Assembly (NCBI GenBank): GCA_963678705.1
Contig: OY783207.1
Span: 20,806,001-20,870,000 of the forward strand
Length of the DNA stretch: 64,000 nucleotides
Origin: Panorpa germanica
Lineage: Eukaryota > Arthropoda > Insecta > Mecoptera > Panorpidae
Direction of reading: 5' to 3'
Below, one piece after another: positions 9,247 to 21,138 of the stretch (position 1 is its first letter; every line of letters begins with the position of its first letter). A program made the translations under genes and the position numbers. A model generated the notes under the pieces. The model was not told the origin of the DNA, did no database searches, and saw nothing but the letters and a program-made list of their open reading frames with translations.

Positions 9247-11784
9247 CTCAGGATAAAATGAGGAAAAGGGGGAATGAAGGAAGACCGTTCAAGACACCAT
9301 CAAAACGCGTCAGGGATGACAGGAAGCGTTGAAAAGTCCTGACAAAGCAGTAGGAATCATGAATAGAAAGGTACAGGAAACAAATTAGGATTGTATTTAA
9401 CTGTTCAGAACTGCATTGATAACATTTGGTAGATGTTGTAGTATTAATCAAACCCGAAGTGAATCATCAACTGAACCGCTATCAACGTATCGCGATCCTC
9501 GATGAACGCACACTGTTGATCGCGACTGTCGCGCATTTTCACAAGTTGAAACTTGTTCAATTTATAAGCAGAACGCCATTGTACTTGTGCTTTAATGTAA
9601 AACGGTACTTTTGTCAACTGAAAAACTAATTTAACGTCAGTAACGGATCGGATATGGATACAGTTCTAACCGGAAGATCAATTCCGCTTGAATGAAGATT
9701 TAAACGAAGATATTGAAGTTATTACCAGTAATAAAAAGAAAAATATTTTACATTAACATAATAACATACGGCTCTGGTAAATTCTCTAGTTCTTTATTCC
9801 CCCACAACGTCTCGAACGGAAGATGGAACCTTTTAAATGGCTAGATTGCGTTCAAAAGTTATGTAAAACATGCTTTTATGAAATATAATGTATTCAAAAG
9901 TACATAGTAAAAGTTACAAAGGATTTCAAAAGGATATTACATGGGTTATTCAAAGGATTCAATGAAGATTTACAGATTAGACCACCTGCAATTAGAAACA
10001 TACAATGTATAAGAAAAAGTTTTTACAACAAAATTCTTTAAAGATATACAAAGATAGATAAAACCAAAGTAGATTTTCATTTTGTAGCAATTGCTTAACT
10101 AACTCCTCATTGAATTACTTCTGAATCCTTTGAATTTTTAACATCAAGGTTGGAAGATATCTAAAGCTACTACTAAGATGAAAATCTACATGGTTTTAGC
10201 ATATTCACTAGTGCATTACAGATTACAGTACAGATGCATGGTCGATCCGTTATAGGTAAGTCATTATCAGTCAGAACCAGAAGTTTGGATGTACGTATAA
10301 CATTGCCGTAGTAACTGAAGTAGAAGTAGCAAATTCTACGCCCAAGGCAGATTAAGATAGAACTTTCTCTTTGATAAGTGAACACTGCTATTCAACGCAG
10401 CTTGTACCTTACTGGACCTTTCGTCCTTATTTAGCGTTTAATCGAGTGTATTATATATATACATTAATATTAGATTTAAGTTTACATATCATTTATTGAT
10501 AGTATGTTAAACTTGTTTTGCATGTATATTGGGCTGTTCAGTTCATTAGGGGGACAAATCTGAATATTGAGTTCGAGATAATAAGATATTACCACCATGA
10601 ATCAATGTTATTTATACATGCTTGTATTTTGCATATTATGTAAATAGGTGTTTATATATTTGATGTTGATATAAAATAACTGCATACATAACTCAAATTC
10701 GCACATATTATTTATAAGCATTTTACACGTCGGATGGTAGATCCGCCGCTATTCAGCAGTTAAGACATGAAGTTATTATTATTAACACGTAATTGTGGCT
10801 TTTAATCTATGGTTGAACTTATTCTAACTAAAAATTTCACTGGGGACCCTTAACATATGTCTTGACCCATTTGAATCCCAATGTGGCATGCCCAGTAAGG
10901 TTATCCTAATCGGGACTTAAAGGAACGCAACCCAACGTAAGAATTAATACAGTAATGTCAGTTTTGCCCCATTGGAACCCAATGACATCTTTCGCAAATT
11001 TATACTAGAACGAGCAAAAAAAAATGTGGTATGTATATATAACTGTAGTATACCAGCCAGCTCTCAAAACAGAAAGTAAAACTAAAGCCAATCACAAAAA
11101 GAAAAGAAAAGCGAACTAATGCATTTGAATGTCTGTAACTTCAGTTATTATTAAAATCACCTCACAAACAAAATAAAATTATTTTTCAGAGTTTTCACAT
11201 AAAGTTTTCTTGTAAAGCTCTTAAACCACTTGTGCGGTGAGTGCTGGTACTACAAAGTAAACACTCGCGGTGCTGCCATCTCGTAGTCGTTGCTCCAACT
11301 TTAATTATAACAATGAAGCATTGTGGAGACCGCGGCAAGTAAAAGAATGAAGTGGATGTAATGGGATAAGAAAACTTGAGCCTCAAATGATGAGATTAAA
11401 GAGGGTTGTTAGGTAGTAGCTAATAGGGTAGTTGCTTGCGTTACTTTACGTTATGTGGCATTGTTGGTCTGGTTGTAAGAGAATAATCCGATTGTTGCTT
11501 TCATTCTGTCAGCTTAAGTGGACATGAATACAAAGATGCACAAACTCTAAGATGCTTATTGTTAGATACAATTGGATGAACGCAATGCGGTAAGCTATAA
11601 AAAAATTCACTGTGAAAATGCATTTGTTGTTAAGACTATCTATATGTGGTGTCTGTTCTAAATTGCAATTTTCTTTGCTTCAGATAGGAACAAGAACGCA
11701 TACAAGAGTTTTTGTTCCTTTTTAAATGTATTTCAACCGAAATTTATATATAAACGATTTTAATTTTTCTTAACCAATGGATTT
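9247..11784. other. Long stretch without a supported gene
   Basis: AT-rich sequence, possibly the intron upstream of the 9010-9246 exon. The short frames here (9426-9629, 10173-10385, 11195-11386) lack ATG starts, splice context or known motifs. The string GACCCATTTGAATCCCAATG near 10863 recurs loosely near 10975. Nothing else stands out. Confidence 0.3.
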
Positions 11785-11952
11785 TTTTTAGTTTAATTTA
11801 TTTAACGTTGGCCTATTTTCAATGCTGATACCTATCATCGACAACTTATCACAGATATATGTACATAATCAATTTACCTTGATGACAACCATAATTATAT
11901 CCGGGAATCAGACCCGAAGACACGGTAAGCATCGTCAAGCATCAATGCTACA
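11785..11952 (-). mobile_element. tRNA-type SINE copy
   Basis: Contains TTAACGTTGGCCTATTTTC, GTACATAATCAATTTACCTTGATG and, at the head, GGGAATCAGACCCGAAGACAC. The complement of the last motif resembles a pol III B box (GGGTCTGATTCCC). It ends in CATCAATGC. Confidence 0.85.
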
Positions 11953-12147
11953 ATGATTTTTACAAGAACCTTTTTCTCGACATATATTCTCGCTAAATAT
12001 AGTTACTAGTATTAAAGATTTATTTAACATAATAAAAGTTCCTGTTACATATAACAATTTTAGTTAATAAGTATACAACTTTTCGTGAATTATTTTTCTG
12101 CTTTTTGAAAAATATGTTTAACTATGCATAGATATTCCCAGCACTAT

Positions 12148-12272
12148 TTTGAACGTCGTCGTTCTATTTCCAATATTAAGTCCTATCACCGATGATATCC
12201 TACTACGTTGGCTGTATTTGTGATGCGGGGGTCTCATATGTGAACAACATCGCTGCCCAATAAGTGTACTTT
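12148..12272 (-). mobile_element. tRNA-type SINE copy, body fragment
   Basis: AAGTCCTATCACCGATGATATCCTACTACGTTGGC, GGGGTCTCATATGTGAACAACA and CGCTGCCCAATAAG match the SINE body. Head and tail are absent. Confidence 0.8.
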
Positions 12273-14429
12273 TTAGATTGAATATAACTAAATTTCGCTT
12301 AAGTAAAATATTACATGAATGTAATGAATAAGTGGACTACTCTACTGCCTATGCAAACATCAGGTAGCCAAAATAGACATTATTAAAAGTATTTTTTTAT
12401 TTTATTACCAAATTATTTTTTAAATTAGTTTTAAACCGCATGCCACTTTATACATTGTCAGAATTTTATTTTCCTGATGTAGTTTTAGAGAAAATTGTAT
12501 AAAAAGAAAAGGAAAATGCGAGTGAAAATCATATATTCTCGCGTTGTTCAGATTTCCCTTGAGTTCAATATTGCAGGTATTCTGCAGTACCTAGTGCAAT
12601 TATGTATCTATTTTCACAACAGGATTTTAGCGCTATTTTACTTGTATCCAGACAGGATTTGCATCGAGTTGTATCGATTCCTTATCCATTTTGTATATTT
12701 TTGATTTGCTATTTTCACTAATTTAATAATATTATTAATAATAATATTAATTTTATAATAATTACATTGAAACAATGCATTATTGTATTATTCTTTCACA
12801 CATAAATTATTTTAACTTACATGTGAGGTTCGCGACATTTAATTGTTAATTGAAGTTGACTAGAAAAAGAAACAAGATATATATTTGTCTCTGTTGGTCT
12901 GTTAATAACTTAAATGGTATATTTGCAACTTCATTCAATACTGGTACAGGTGAAGTGATTTTGTCATTTGTAGTTCATATCGCTGGCATTTCTCTTAAAC
13001 GAGAGAAATCGAACTGAATTATTTCATGACAAAAAAACATACGCATCTTCAATATGATGTCAAAGTGACTCCAAAATGTGTAGTGGAAGGGCCTTTCACA
13101 AAATCAGACTAGATTCAGATAAACTCATCTGTTTATCGTAGGTGTAACTCTACAAACAATTTGAATCCGAAGCGTATAAAATTCGAATACGATATTCTAG
13201 AACTCGACCTAAGGAATCAACATTTGACAAAACAAAAAAAGAATATCCGTTTCATCAGCGGATCAAAAACAGAGGCGAAAGTTTCAGAAGCAATAATACA
13301 TTACCCCACCCCCATAAACTTAAGCTTTAAAATTCGAAATTTCTTTTCCTGAAAGTACCCAAATATATTTTATATATTTTCTACCTGTGGCTTAGAACCT
13401 GAAAAATCTTGCTTAAATTGTAATCAGGCCATTGGACATTACTACGATACGAAAATATGTTACTAAAGAGGTAGTAAAATGAAAATGGTGGATTTAAAAG
13501 GAGACAAGGATCATATCTTATCTGAAACAATAAGAAGACCATACTTTTTTATTTCTGTTTGTAATCAGATCTTAGAAATCACATAGGTAATAAAATGTTT
13601 GATGTGTAAACTAACGTAACTAACTTTCCCTCGAAAGTCTTCTCAATGCAAATATACAACTGTCCAGCTAAGTGTACAGATGTTGATTGTACACATGTTA
13701 TAAACGCTTTAGTTTACATATCAAGATATTTCTAGAAGTTAAGCACAAGTGTTCCTTAAGAATGCCCTAAAAGTGAAACACAATTAGAACAAAGTTCGAC
13801 AGGACTCCGAAATCTGATGATTAATAAAATAAAACTAAAATCGAATCTGAATCTGATCTGATCGTGTAAAAGGCTCTATAGGCAAATCTTTCACGTTTTC
13901 ACGTTACATTTACGCCAGATGTAAGAAATAACTCAAAAATTCAGCAACAACTTCCTTTGATTTATAAAACTTGTTGGTTAACTAACCGTACGAGTATATT
14001 TTGTTTTCAGCTTTAGTTGTCCTCACAGAAGAACCATTTATTAATACGCAGAGCAGTGCCGACAACTCCTAAGAGCATTCTGTAAAGTTACAAACTTTCT
14101 CCCAGCCTCACAAATCGCACTTGTGTAAAATCCAATGACAAAAAACCTAGACGAGAATTTATAGCGCCCCAAATCTTTACAAAAGTTTTCCAGTGCTAAT
14201 ACTTGTTTTGCGTTAAGTAACAAAATTCAGCGAAGTGAAAAGTAAATTTTATTACAAAAACCGAAGAAACATAATTTACTAATTGAAAAGTGTCTAATGC
14301 AACTATATAACTTTCATGGTATAAATAGAATCTAATACTAAAACTAAAATAGAAATAAAAGAATATTCGAGATGGTTTAGATTTCACACTATTCTATCAC
14401 ATTACTGTGAAATTATTAGTGCTTATTAA
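12273..14429. other. Stretch without a supported gene
   Basis: AT-rich. The region 12720-12760 is an AT-only near-palindrome (AATATTATTAATAATAATATT). 12800-12860 (ACATGTGAGGTTCGCGACATTT) has a diverged copy at 26685-26741. The 63-codon frame at 13161-13352 has no recognisable motif. Confidence 0.3.
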
Positions 14430-14431
14430 TA

Positions 14432-15195
14432 TAGGGCCTTTCAACAACAGCGATCATTTTATGGATGTTTCAACAAGAGCGGTTATGTCATGGATGTTTC
14501 AACAAGAGCGGTTATGTCATGGATGTTTCAACAAGAGCGGTATTTTATGGATGTTTCAACAAGAGCGGTCATGTCATGGATATTCCAACAAGAGCAGTCA
14601 TTTTATAAATATTTCAACAACACCGGTCATTTTATGGATGTTCCAACAAGAGCGCTCATTTTATGAATATTTCAACAACAGCGGTCATTTTATGGATGTT
14701 CCAACAATAGCGGTTATGTCATGGATGTTTCAACAAGAGCGGTTATGTCATGGATGTTTCAACAAGAGCGGTATTTTATGGATGTTTCAACAAGAGCGGT
14801 CATGTCATGGATATTCCAACAAGAGCAGTCATTTTATAAATATTTCAACAACACCGGTCATTTTATGGATGTTCCAACAAGAGCGCTCATTTTATGAATA
14901 TTTCAACAACAGCGGTCATTTTATGGATGTTCCAACAATAGCGGTTATGTCATGGATGTTTCCACAAGAGCGGTCATTTTATGGATAATTCAATAAGAGC
15001 GGTCATTTTATGGATATTTCAATAAGAGCAGTTATGTTATGGATGTTTTAACAAGAGCAGTTATATTATGGATGTTTCAACAAGAGCGGACATTTTAAAT
15101 CAACATGAAAACGCAATATTTGCGTGAAAAGTGATAATATTTTTCCGCTCTTGTTAAAACATCTATAACATAACCGCTCTTATTGAAAGACCCTA
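14432..15195. mobile_element. TIR element whose interior is a minisatellite
   Basis: The ends are inverted: TAGGGCCTTTCAACAACAGCG at the left and, complemented, TAGGGTCTTTCAATAAGAGCGG at the right. TA lies outside each end (14430-14431 and 15196-15197), consistent with a TA duplication as in Tc1/mariner-type elements. Most of the 764 bp is a tandem array made from the terminal sequence itself. A short AT palindrome (ACGCAATATTTGCGT) lies near 15111. There is no transposase; the 193-codon frame across the array is a by-product of the repeat. Confidence 0.85.
14454..15090 (+). repeat. 29-bp minisatellite with 231-bp higher-order repeat
   Basis: About 21 units of ATGGATGTTTCAACAAGAGC plus GGTCATTTT-like sequence. 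Units alternate between GTTATGTC, GTCATTTT and TATTTT variants. Eight units (seven of 29 bp, one of 28 bp) form a 231-bp block that is repeated twice almost perfectly: a 77-residue translated period recurs exactly from about 14482 and again from about 14713. Confidence 0.93.
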
Positions 15196-15196
15196 T

Positions 15197-16974
15197 ACAC
15201 ATTAGACAACGCGACTTATTAATCCGTGCACAAAAAATGCATACGAGTATATACAATGATAACTAAACTATCCAATCAGACTAGTAGAAAAAGCATAACG
15301 CAAATAAAAAATATAAAACTAAAATAAGCTAACATAGAGATACAAGTTGAATCTATATGCGTCGTAAAAGAAAATTGAAAACGAAAAAACTTACATATAG
15401 TAAATTCAGGGTTGTATTCAGCTAAGACGTGGGCAAATCATATATTTCTTATTGTATAATATATAGATTATGTTGCGAAGCTATGAAGCTTAGCTCAATT
15501 ATCTTTTTTAATTAAATACTCAATTATTACACAACCCAAAATTTGATGTTTCTCCGAGGTCTCCTACCGGGCCCCCTAAATTTCTTAGCGCCCCTTTTAT
15601 CAATTTTTGAATTTCTAAAGTTCGAAATATATTAGCATTGAATAGCTTATTACACATGCAAAATATCACTTTCTATCTTATACAATTGAAAACTTATATA
15701 ACAAAAAATAAAACTTTTAATAACATTTTTAGTTTTTCCAAAATTATGGGTTTCCAGGAAATTCAGGGGGAACATTCAAAGACGACAAAAATCTTAGAAT
15801 TTCTTTCTCTACGAAATAGGCAATTTTCAAGAAAATTTCACTTGAAATATTATAAAATAGGACGATAAGTTGAAAGCACTGTTGCTTCATTGCTGTCTGA
15901 GTTAGTTTGGGGTAATATTATTTTTACAGAACAAAAGATCATTAAACATCTTATTTCGTCAGTGGTACGTCACATTAACGAGGTGCTGCATATACTTTAA
16001 TTAATACCTTATTAAAGATTATTCAAGCAATTCCCTACATACACAACATATAAGCGATCTTCCGTACCACTTTCTAATTAATATTTGTTACAATAACCTG
16101 TTCTTGGAAAATTTTCATTTTGTTTTCATGTCTGTGCCTTTAATTAATAATTAGTTATGTAAATCGTAATGATTAGAATGATACCAGTATAATATGTACC
16201 ATAATCTACCAGTATATGAAAATATACGGAGTAGGTATAGATAAATATGTAGATTATATATAAAATATATGGAGCGTATATTATAAAACATCTGCGGTTT
16301 GCTATATTCGCTAATAACAATGGCCTTCGTGCTTTGTATATTTACATAAAGCTTTCGAGCGGCTTTACATTTTAAATTTATCCTGGAGCAAAACCCAAAT
16401 ATAAGCCTGACAATGTTATCATAAACATTAATCATAAATAATTAATAAATTATAGTTAATTAATTATAATTGAGTTTCACGAGAAGATGGGTGAATAAAC
16501 CTCATATGTATATGGTTTACTTTCGTGACGAATTTCACGTGACGTGTGATGAATTGATTCGATTGTACATTATCTAGTAAACAAGATCGAAAACGACTTA
16601 GCAAGCAATTTCATAGAAGTCTGAAGGCGGCTCTGTACCTTGCACCCCTAACATACATAATATATACTGCAGCACACCACAGCATACGCACACACACTGA
16701 CATTCACACACACACACGTAAACGAAACATTTTCTAATATAAAAATGTATAAAAAGACACTTCAATATTTCAGGTGAAATAATATAGGTTCATAGATTCA
16801 TATTTACTTGATAAAACTCAAAATGTATAGAAACGCCATCTGTTATTTGCATGGGCGGCGATAGAATTACTTTCAGGAAGGTGCATACTCAGTGTTCGTA
16901 AGAAAAGCTACCCTAAGAGGACACTGAATTAATTGACAAGGTGTTGGATAAATTTGGACAAGAAACTAGACGCT
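15197..16974. other. No supported gene
   Basis: AT-rich. A patch near 15555-15600 (CCGGGCCCCCTAAATTTC, GCGCCCC) resembles the GGGGCCC subterminal motifs of the hAT-like elements but has no clear ends. The frames at 15638-15868 and 16151-16435 are AT-driven. A short CA repeat lies near 16700. Confidence 0.3.
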
Positions 16975-17480
16975 TTCTTTAAATAATTATTTGAGTGCAG
17001 CAACTTTCAAAACTTATTAGCATTTATAAGAATATACATATTTTTCAACTTATAGACACGAGTATGGGTACTCAAAATAAAGAGATTACAAAGTATTAGG
17101 AAAAGCAGAATATATTAGGGGCGATAAAAGGCTACGTGCCTAAGAAGCCCGAGAAACTATATTAAAAAAAAAAGAAAAAAAAGAGATTAAATTAATTTTA
17201 ATAATAAAGTCAATAAGGATTTTCAGACTTTCCCTGCTTTCAAATATCAACCTATATTCCTTAGGCATATTACAACCTTGTCTGTGTGATGAGTACCTTG
17301 AATAAGCTTTACCGTTAGTGGGCTGTTACATTGTTCACATATTGGTTGTGGTTTTTTTTTAATAAGTAGGTATGAGTAAGATTTGTATGACCTATTACAA
17401 GTCTATATATTACTACTTCCAACCTTCTATTTAGTCCGACCGGTAACTCTTGTTTGCAAATTGATGACCTGACTTCCCTT
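16975..17480 (-). mobile_element. Family B non-LTR retrotransposon, ORF2 C-terminus and 3' UTR (interrupted)
   Basis: The minus strand translates as REVRSSICKQELPVGLNRR then RLEVVIYRLVIGHTNLTH, TYLLKK and, after a one-base frameshift, QPICEQCNSPLTVKLI. The order RLEVV-RLRIGHT-LTH-YLL-C..CN.PLTV is a widespread C-terminal motif of jockey/I-like ORF2 proteins, ending in a CCHC-like zinc site. Here the zinc-site His and last Cys are lost and stops follow. The 3' UTR continues leftward to about 16975 and contains an inserted family A fragment at 17089-17179. A second copy (35285-35580) lacks that insertion; another fragment is at 28028-28120. Confidence 0.85.
17089..17179 (+). mobile_element. Family A non-LTR retrotransposon, 91-bp 5'-truncated copy
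   Basis: GGGGCGATAAAAGGCTACGTG, CCTAAGAAGCCCGAGAAACTA and an A-rich tail, flanked by AAAGAGATTA at 17079-17088 and 17180-17189 (10-bp duplication). It is inserted in the 3' UTR of the family B relic. The homologous empty site reads ATAGAGATTAAATTAG at 35411-35426. Confidence 0.92.
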
Positions 17481-17927
17481 AATTTATTATCACTTTCTTA
17501 GTACATTTCTTACTGTCATGAACAATTTATTACTTTTTTAATTTTCTTATTTAAGTCTGAATATGTTTGGACGAAAACCAACACTAGCACCATCTATAGT
17601 CGAAAACATTCGTTTTGATATCTCCTATTAGATATTATTCCTATTATAGATGACCTTAAGACACTCTGTTCTCCTTTGCCTTAACGTTTTTGATGCTTAA
17701 TCTCTGTCATTCTACCTTGAACTGCGGAGACATCGCACCACAACAAACAATTCAATCCAAATCCAATTCTTATACACAAATCATTTCACTATCTATTCAA
17801 CTACCTTCAACCATTCCACATTCCCTTCATTCTTTACAAACACGTTTTCTTTCCTGTTATCAACGAGCAACATTGGCTTAGTTATAACAAGTAAAATAAA
17901 GTTCATTCAAATTAAGTTTGTATGAGA
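17481..17927. other. No supported gene
   Basis: Pyrimidine-rich on the plus strand. The 63-codon frame at 17690-17881 (Ser/Thr/Gln-rich) has no recognisable motif. Confidence 0.3.
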
Positions 17928-18262
17928 CTACATAGTTTGTATACAACAAGAAACACCAACGCGTGGCTCTTGACTTCGTTCCAATGTTATAGTTGCTTCT
18001 TCCGGAATGCGCCCTGAATGAATTACTTCTTTTGCATAATTATCAACTTGTTCGTAACCTAGACGCTTAATTAAACAGTGACAATATTTCTTAATCATTT
18101 CTATGTACTTTCTTTCATGGCAGGGGGCACAAGAGCACTCCCGTGCACCCTCCTCTCGACGCCCATGGTTCTTTGCTTTAATATTACATTCTACTGATCG
18201 TTGTAATATATGTAAAGCGGAAGAGGAAGACGTATTCAAACCGCGAGAGAGATAATAGATCG
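17928..18262 (-). other. Unidentified Cys-rich open reading frame
   Basis: On the minus strand a frame of about 111 codons is open from just after a TGA near 18263 to TAG at 17930-17928. It has no N-terminal ATG, so it would have to be an exon or a decayed gene. The product carries a Cys/His cluster (ECSCAPCHERKYIEMIKKYC) followed by a mixed-charge segment (YEQVDNYAKEVIHSGRIPEE), which looks more protein-like than the other orphan frames here. Polypyrimidine-AG candidates precede it (TCTTCCTCTTCCGCTTT...CAG), but no clear donor follows. I do not recognise a family. It may be chance or a transposon remnant. Confidence 0.3.
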
Positions 18263-19116
18263 ATCATTACGGTTGTCTACTATATATTGAATGGTGCCGT
18301 AAAATAAAGTAAGGGTGTCTTCGATTTGGATATCACAGCTTTAATATTAACCCCTCTACTGAAATGATAAGGTGCATTGAAAGTAATCAATCCTGTGAAC
18401 CACAAAGCAAACAATATCGTCCGTAAATGAATTGTAGTAGAGGGGAATTGTTGTAGTACAGCTGGGTGGTATCGTCGCCGTACTGTTGTGGTAGCAATCA
18501 GTTGGTTTAAGAATGATATAGAAAACACCTAGGTTGTTTAAATAACCTAGACAATGAGTTCTTGTCTTCGATTATTGAGTATAAAGTGTCGATCCGCGAT
18601 AACTTAACTGCTTGCACTCTCCAGGCAAACAGTAAGTAGTGTACCACGTGTGTAGTATGACGTACCTTCAGCGGTTGAACAAACTACAGCGATTGTATGA
18701 AAGGTATGGGTTCGAATCCACTTTCAGTTAGGCATTTTGTTGCTCATTTAATATTGAAACATAAACTTTAACGAGAATTGGAACCTCCGTATGCGTAACC
18801 GAATAGTACAAATACATAACTTTCTTTAATCAGCCTTAATTAAGGGGGATGGTACACTGGAGATATAACGGTTCTTAAACAGGTTCGTTGTGCACTATTA
18901 CTCTCCCAGGTGAAAAATGAACCTTCGATTTAGAATGAGGCAAGTGTGAACTTGCACTGCAAGACAATTTTTATATGCAAAATAGAAAATGAATTCTGGA
19001 TTTAGCTTGTGACAAGCTAGCAAGAGTAAACCTTGCGCTATCTAAAATGTAAAAATTAAAAAAAAATTCAACTAGAATAAAAGGGGGCTTCATCGTGGTT
19101 TTAAGATTCTAATATC
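18263..19116. other. No supported gene
   Basis: Contains the tRNA-like fragment at 18660-18733. The minus-strand frame at 18280-18528 has no recognisable motif. The rest is unremarkable. Confidence 0.3.
18660..18733 (+). repeat. tRNA-like fragment with B box (SINE or tRNA pseudogene)
   Basis: GGTATGGGTTCGAATCCAC contains a textbook pol III B box (GGTTCGAATCC), and CAGCGGTTGAAC upstream resembles an A-box region. The 3' part CAGTTAGGCA has no complementary 5' acceptor strand upstream, so this is not a functional tRNA. It differs from the SINE family described elsewhere here. Confidence 0.5.
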
Positions 19117-19262
19117 TACACTCTGACACTAACAATGTTAAAAAATGGAGAATTTTAAAAATAACTTTAAACTGACGATATCTCGAAAACCATGCGAGTT
19201 TTACCAAGGTCATTAGGCTTATTCGATGCGTCTGAGGTAGATTTCAGTGTCAGTAAAAATGC
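19117..19262 (+). repeat. Dispersed repeat L, copy 1
   Basis: Contains GACACTAACAATGTTAAAAAATGGA, TTTAAACTGACGATATCTCGAAAACCATGCGA and GATGCGTCTGAGGTAG. The complement of 24779-24930 carries the same blocks in the same order. Class unknown. Confidence 0.8.
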
Positions 19263-19416
19263 AAGTACTGATATGTTGTAGAAGAATAAATTAGAAAAGT
19301 TTTGACTGTTTTCTTTAGATTATTTACCTGAAAATTTTAGAAAAAAGCTGTCGCAATTTGACAATGTCGCAAGTATGATCCATGCAATTCCATATTCCTC
19401 AACAGTGTGAATCTTA

Positions 19417-19873
19417 GACCCTCCGCACACGAGGCGACTGCTTGCAAACCTTAGCCCGAATCTGCCCGAACTGAACGTATATAAGTGAGAAAAAACACAA
19501 GGCACGAATGAAAATAAACTGGTAGTCGAGCCGTGTTCCGTGACTCTATAGAAGTTTTAACTATTCTATTCTATTGTTTCGTATTTATTTGTATGTATGT
19601 ATTTAAATACTTTTCAATAGCATTCGTGCACATCTCTGTTGCTGATGTCATCATCAAAAGCATGCAACCAACAATGCCCTACGACCGAGAAACTGACTCG
19701 CTACAAACGTGCTCAAAACTAGTTTGAAATCAGTTTAGTTACGTTCGCGCCGTGTGTTTTCTCTCACTCGTATGCACGTTCCTTCTCTCACTAACAATAC
19801 AGTTGCATTCTCATTCGGTTTGGGCAGATTCAGGGCTAAGGTTTGCAATCATTCGCCTCATGTGTGGACGCTC
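19417..19873. mobile_element. Harbinger-like MITE with long TIRs
   Basis: About 60-bp imperfect inverted ends. The left begins GACCCTCCGCACACGAGGCG and the right, complemented, begins GAGCGTCCACACATGAGGCG; both continue with TTGCAAACCTTAGCCC and AATCTGCCC. TTA lies on both sides (19414-19416 and 19874-19876). A 3-bp TTA/TAA duplication is the signature of PIF/Harbinger elements. The 457-bp interior has no transposase. Confidence 0.85.
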
Positions 19874-19876
19874 TTA

Positions 19877-21136
19877 CTGTATAGGTATATGAAAACTTAC
19901 ATGTATTAAGTACAGTTTTCGAAAAGAGCATAATACAATTAATTCTATATGAACGTTTGTACTTAATATCAGACTATACTCTTGTCTACGATTATCATTA
20001 CTGAATATCTTAAGACAGTAGTTTATCCACTTTACGGCCAGCCGTAAAATTAAAAATAATAAACTAATATAAAATAAAATTAATTTTATAACTCTACTCA
20101 TAAATTTATCAGTTTAATAAATTGTTTAATATGACAAGTATCCAGTATCTAGTATTTACATCAATTTTATAGCATATCCATATGTGTAATAACATTTTAT
20201 TCAATAATTATCGATCGTTTATTTAAATGCAACATAAACTCTCCCCCAGCGCACCGCCCCGACCCTCCCTCTCGTTGTGGCTCTTCAAAGCACAGACGTT
20301 GAACGATGTGATGGATAAAGTAACAATTGCGTCGTGTCTATTGTTTATTATATTTCTTTGTAGTAATTGAATTTATTTCCTTTGTTCTTCTATTTCTTTT
20401 GTTGTTAAAGTTAAAATAAAGTAGAGCTCATTTAAGAAAGTGCGATTGATGAAAATATTCAAAAAGAAAAATGTTATGAATTTCAGTTGGTTTTATTAAT
20501 TTTTAAACAACAGAAAGATAATTTATTTTCTGTTTTACTGCACAATAAAAATGTGACCTTTACTCTCTTTCTAATTAACGTGGTTTTTTTGTAATTTGAT
20601 GTGTCACGAGTTACACTATAATAAAACGCTGTTCAAATCACGTCACAGTGCCAATTTGTTTTATTAAAATTTTAACGTTTTTAATATGAAACGTTTTATT
20701 ACTCAATAAAAGTGAGGTTATAATTTTCAATGCATAATTAATCTTTCAATTTTAATTTATTATATAGTGTAAAGCTGCCATTCGGTTTCTCTCACACTAG
20801 AAAAGAGGACGTGTGATTTTTAATTACATATACGTATACGCCGCACTATGTACAACCTTTTATAAGTTAAAGCGACGAAGCCGTGCAGCTACATACGTGT
20901 ATTTCAAATCTGCAACTCGTTCTCAGCTTCGACAATGGTGTATTGATAAATATTATTGTTAAAACTTACTTTCATAATAAAGTATTCTAATACGAAACAA
21001 CTTATATACTCCCTATAGAACACAAAAACCTCAAATAGTTTGAGAAGGTGTGACGTCAGTCGGTATGTGGTTTGTTACAGCAGAAAGAAGAAACGAATGC
21101 GACAAGTTCATCTCAAAATAAAAAAGAACTGGTACG
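19877..21136. other. No supported gene
   Basis: AT-rich apart from a C-rich patch at 20240-20300 (CTCCCCCAGCGCACCGCCCC) with no clear ORF. Holds repeat I copy 2 at 20930-21075, which ends in a TGACGTCA octamer at 21051. Confidence 0.3.
20930..21075 (+). repeat. Dispersed repeat I, copy 2
   Basis: Diverged copy of 3300-3435: CAATGGTGTATTGATAAA at the start and CAGTCGGTATGTGGTTTG at the end. It ends about 60 bp before a mariner TIR. Confidence 0.6.
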
Positions 21137-21138
21137 TA

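Noticed and set aside
14407..14988. 193-codon open frame of MFQQERS-type repeats
   Set aside because: It simply translates the 29-bp minisatellite; no independent start context or domain.
14454..15090. CRISPR-like array
   Set aside because: Units are contiguous tandem repeats without unique spacers, in a eukaryotic context and bounded by TIRs.
18660..18733. Possible intact tRNA gene
   Set aside because: A good B box is present, but no 5' strand complementary to the acceptor end TTAGGCA exists, so no cloverleaf closes.
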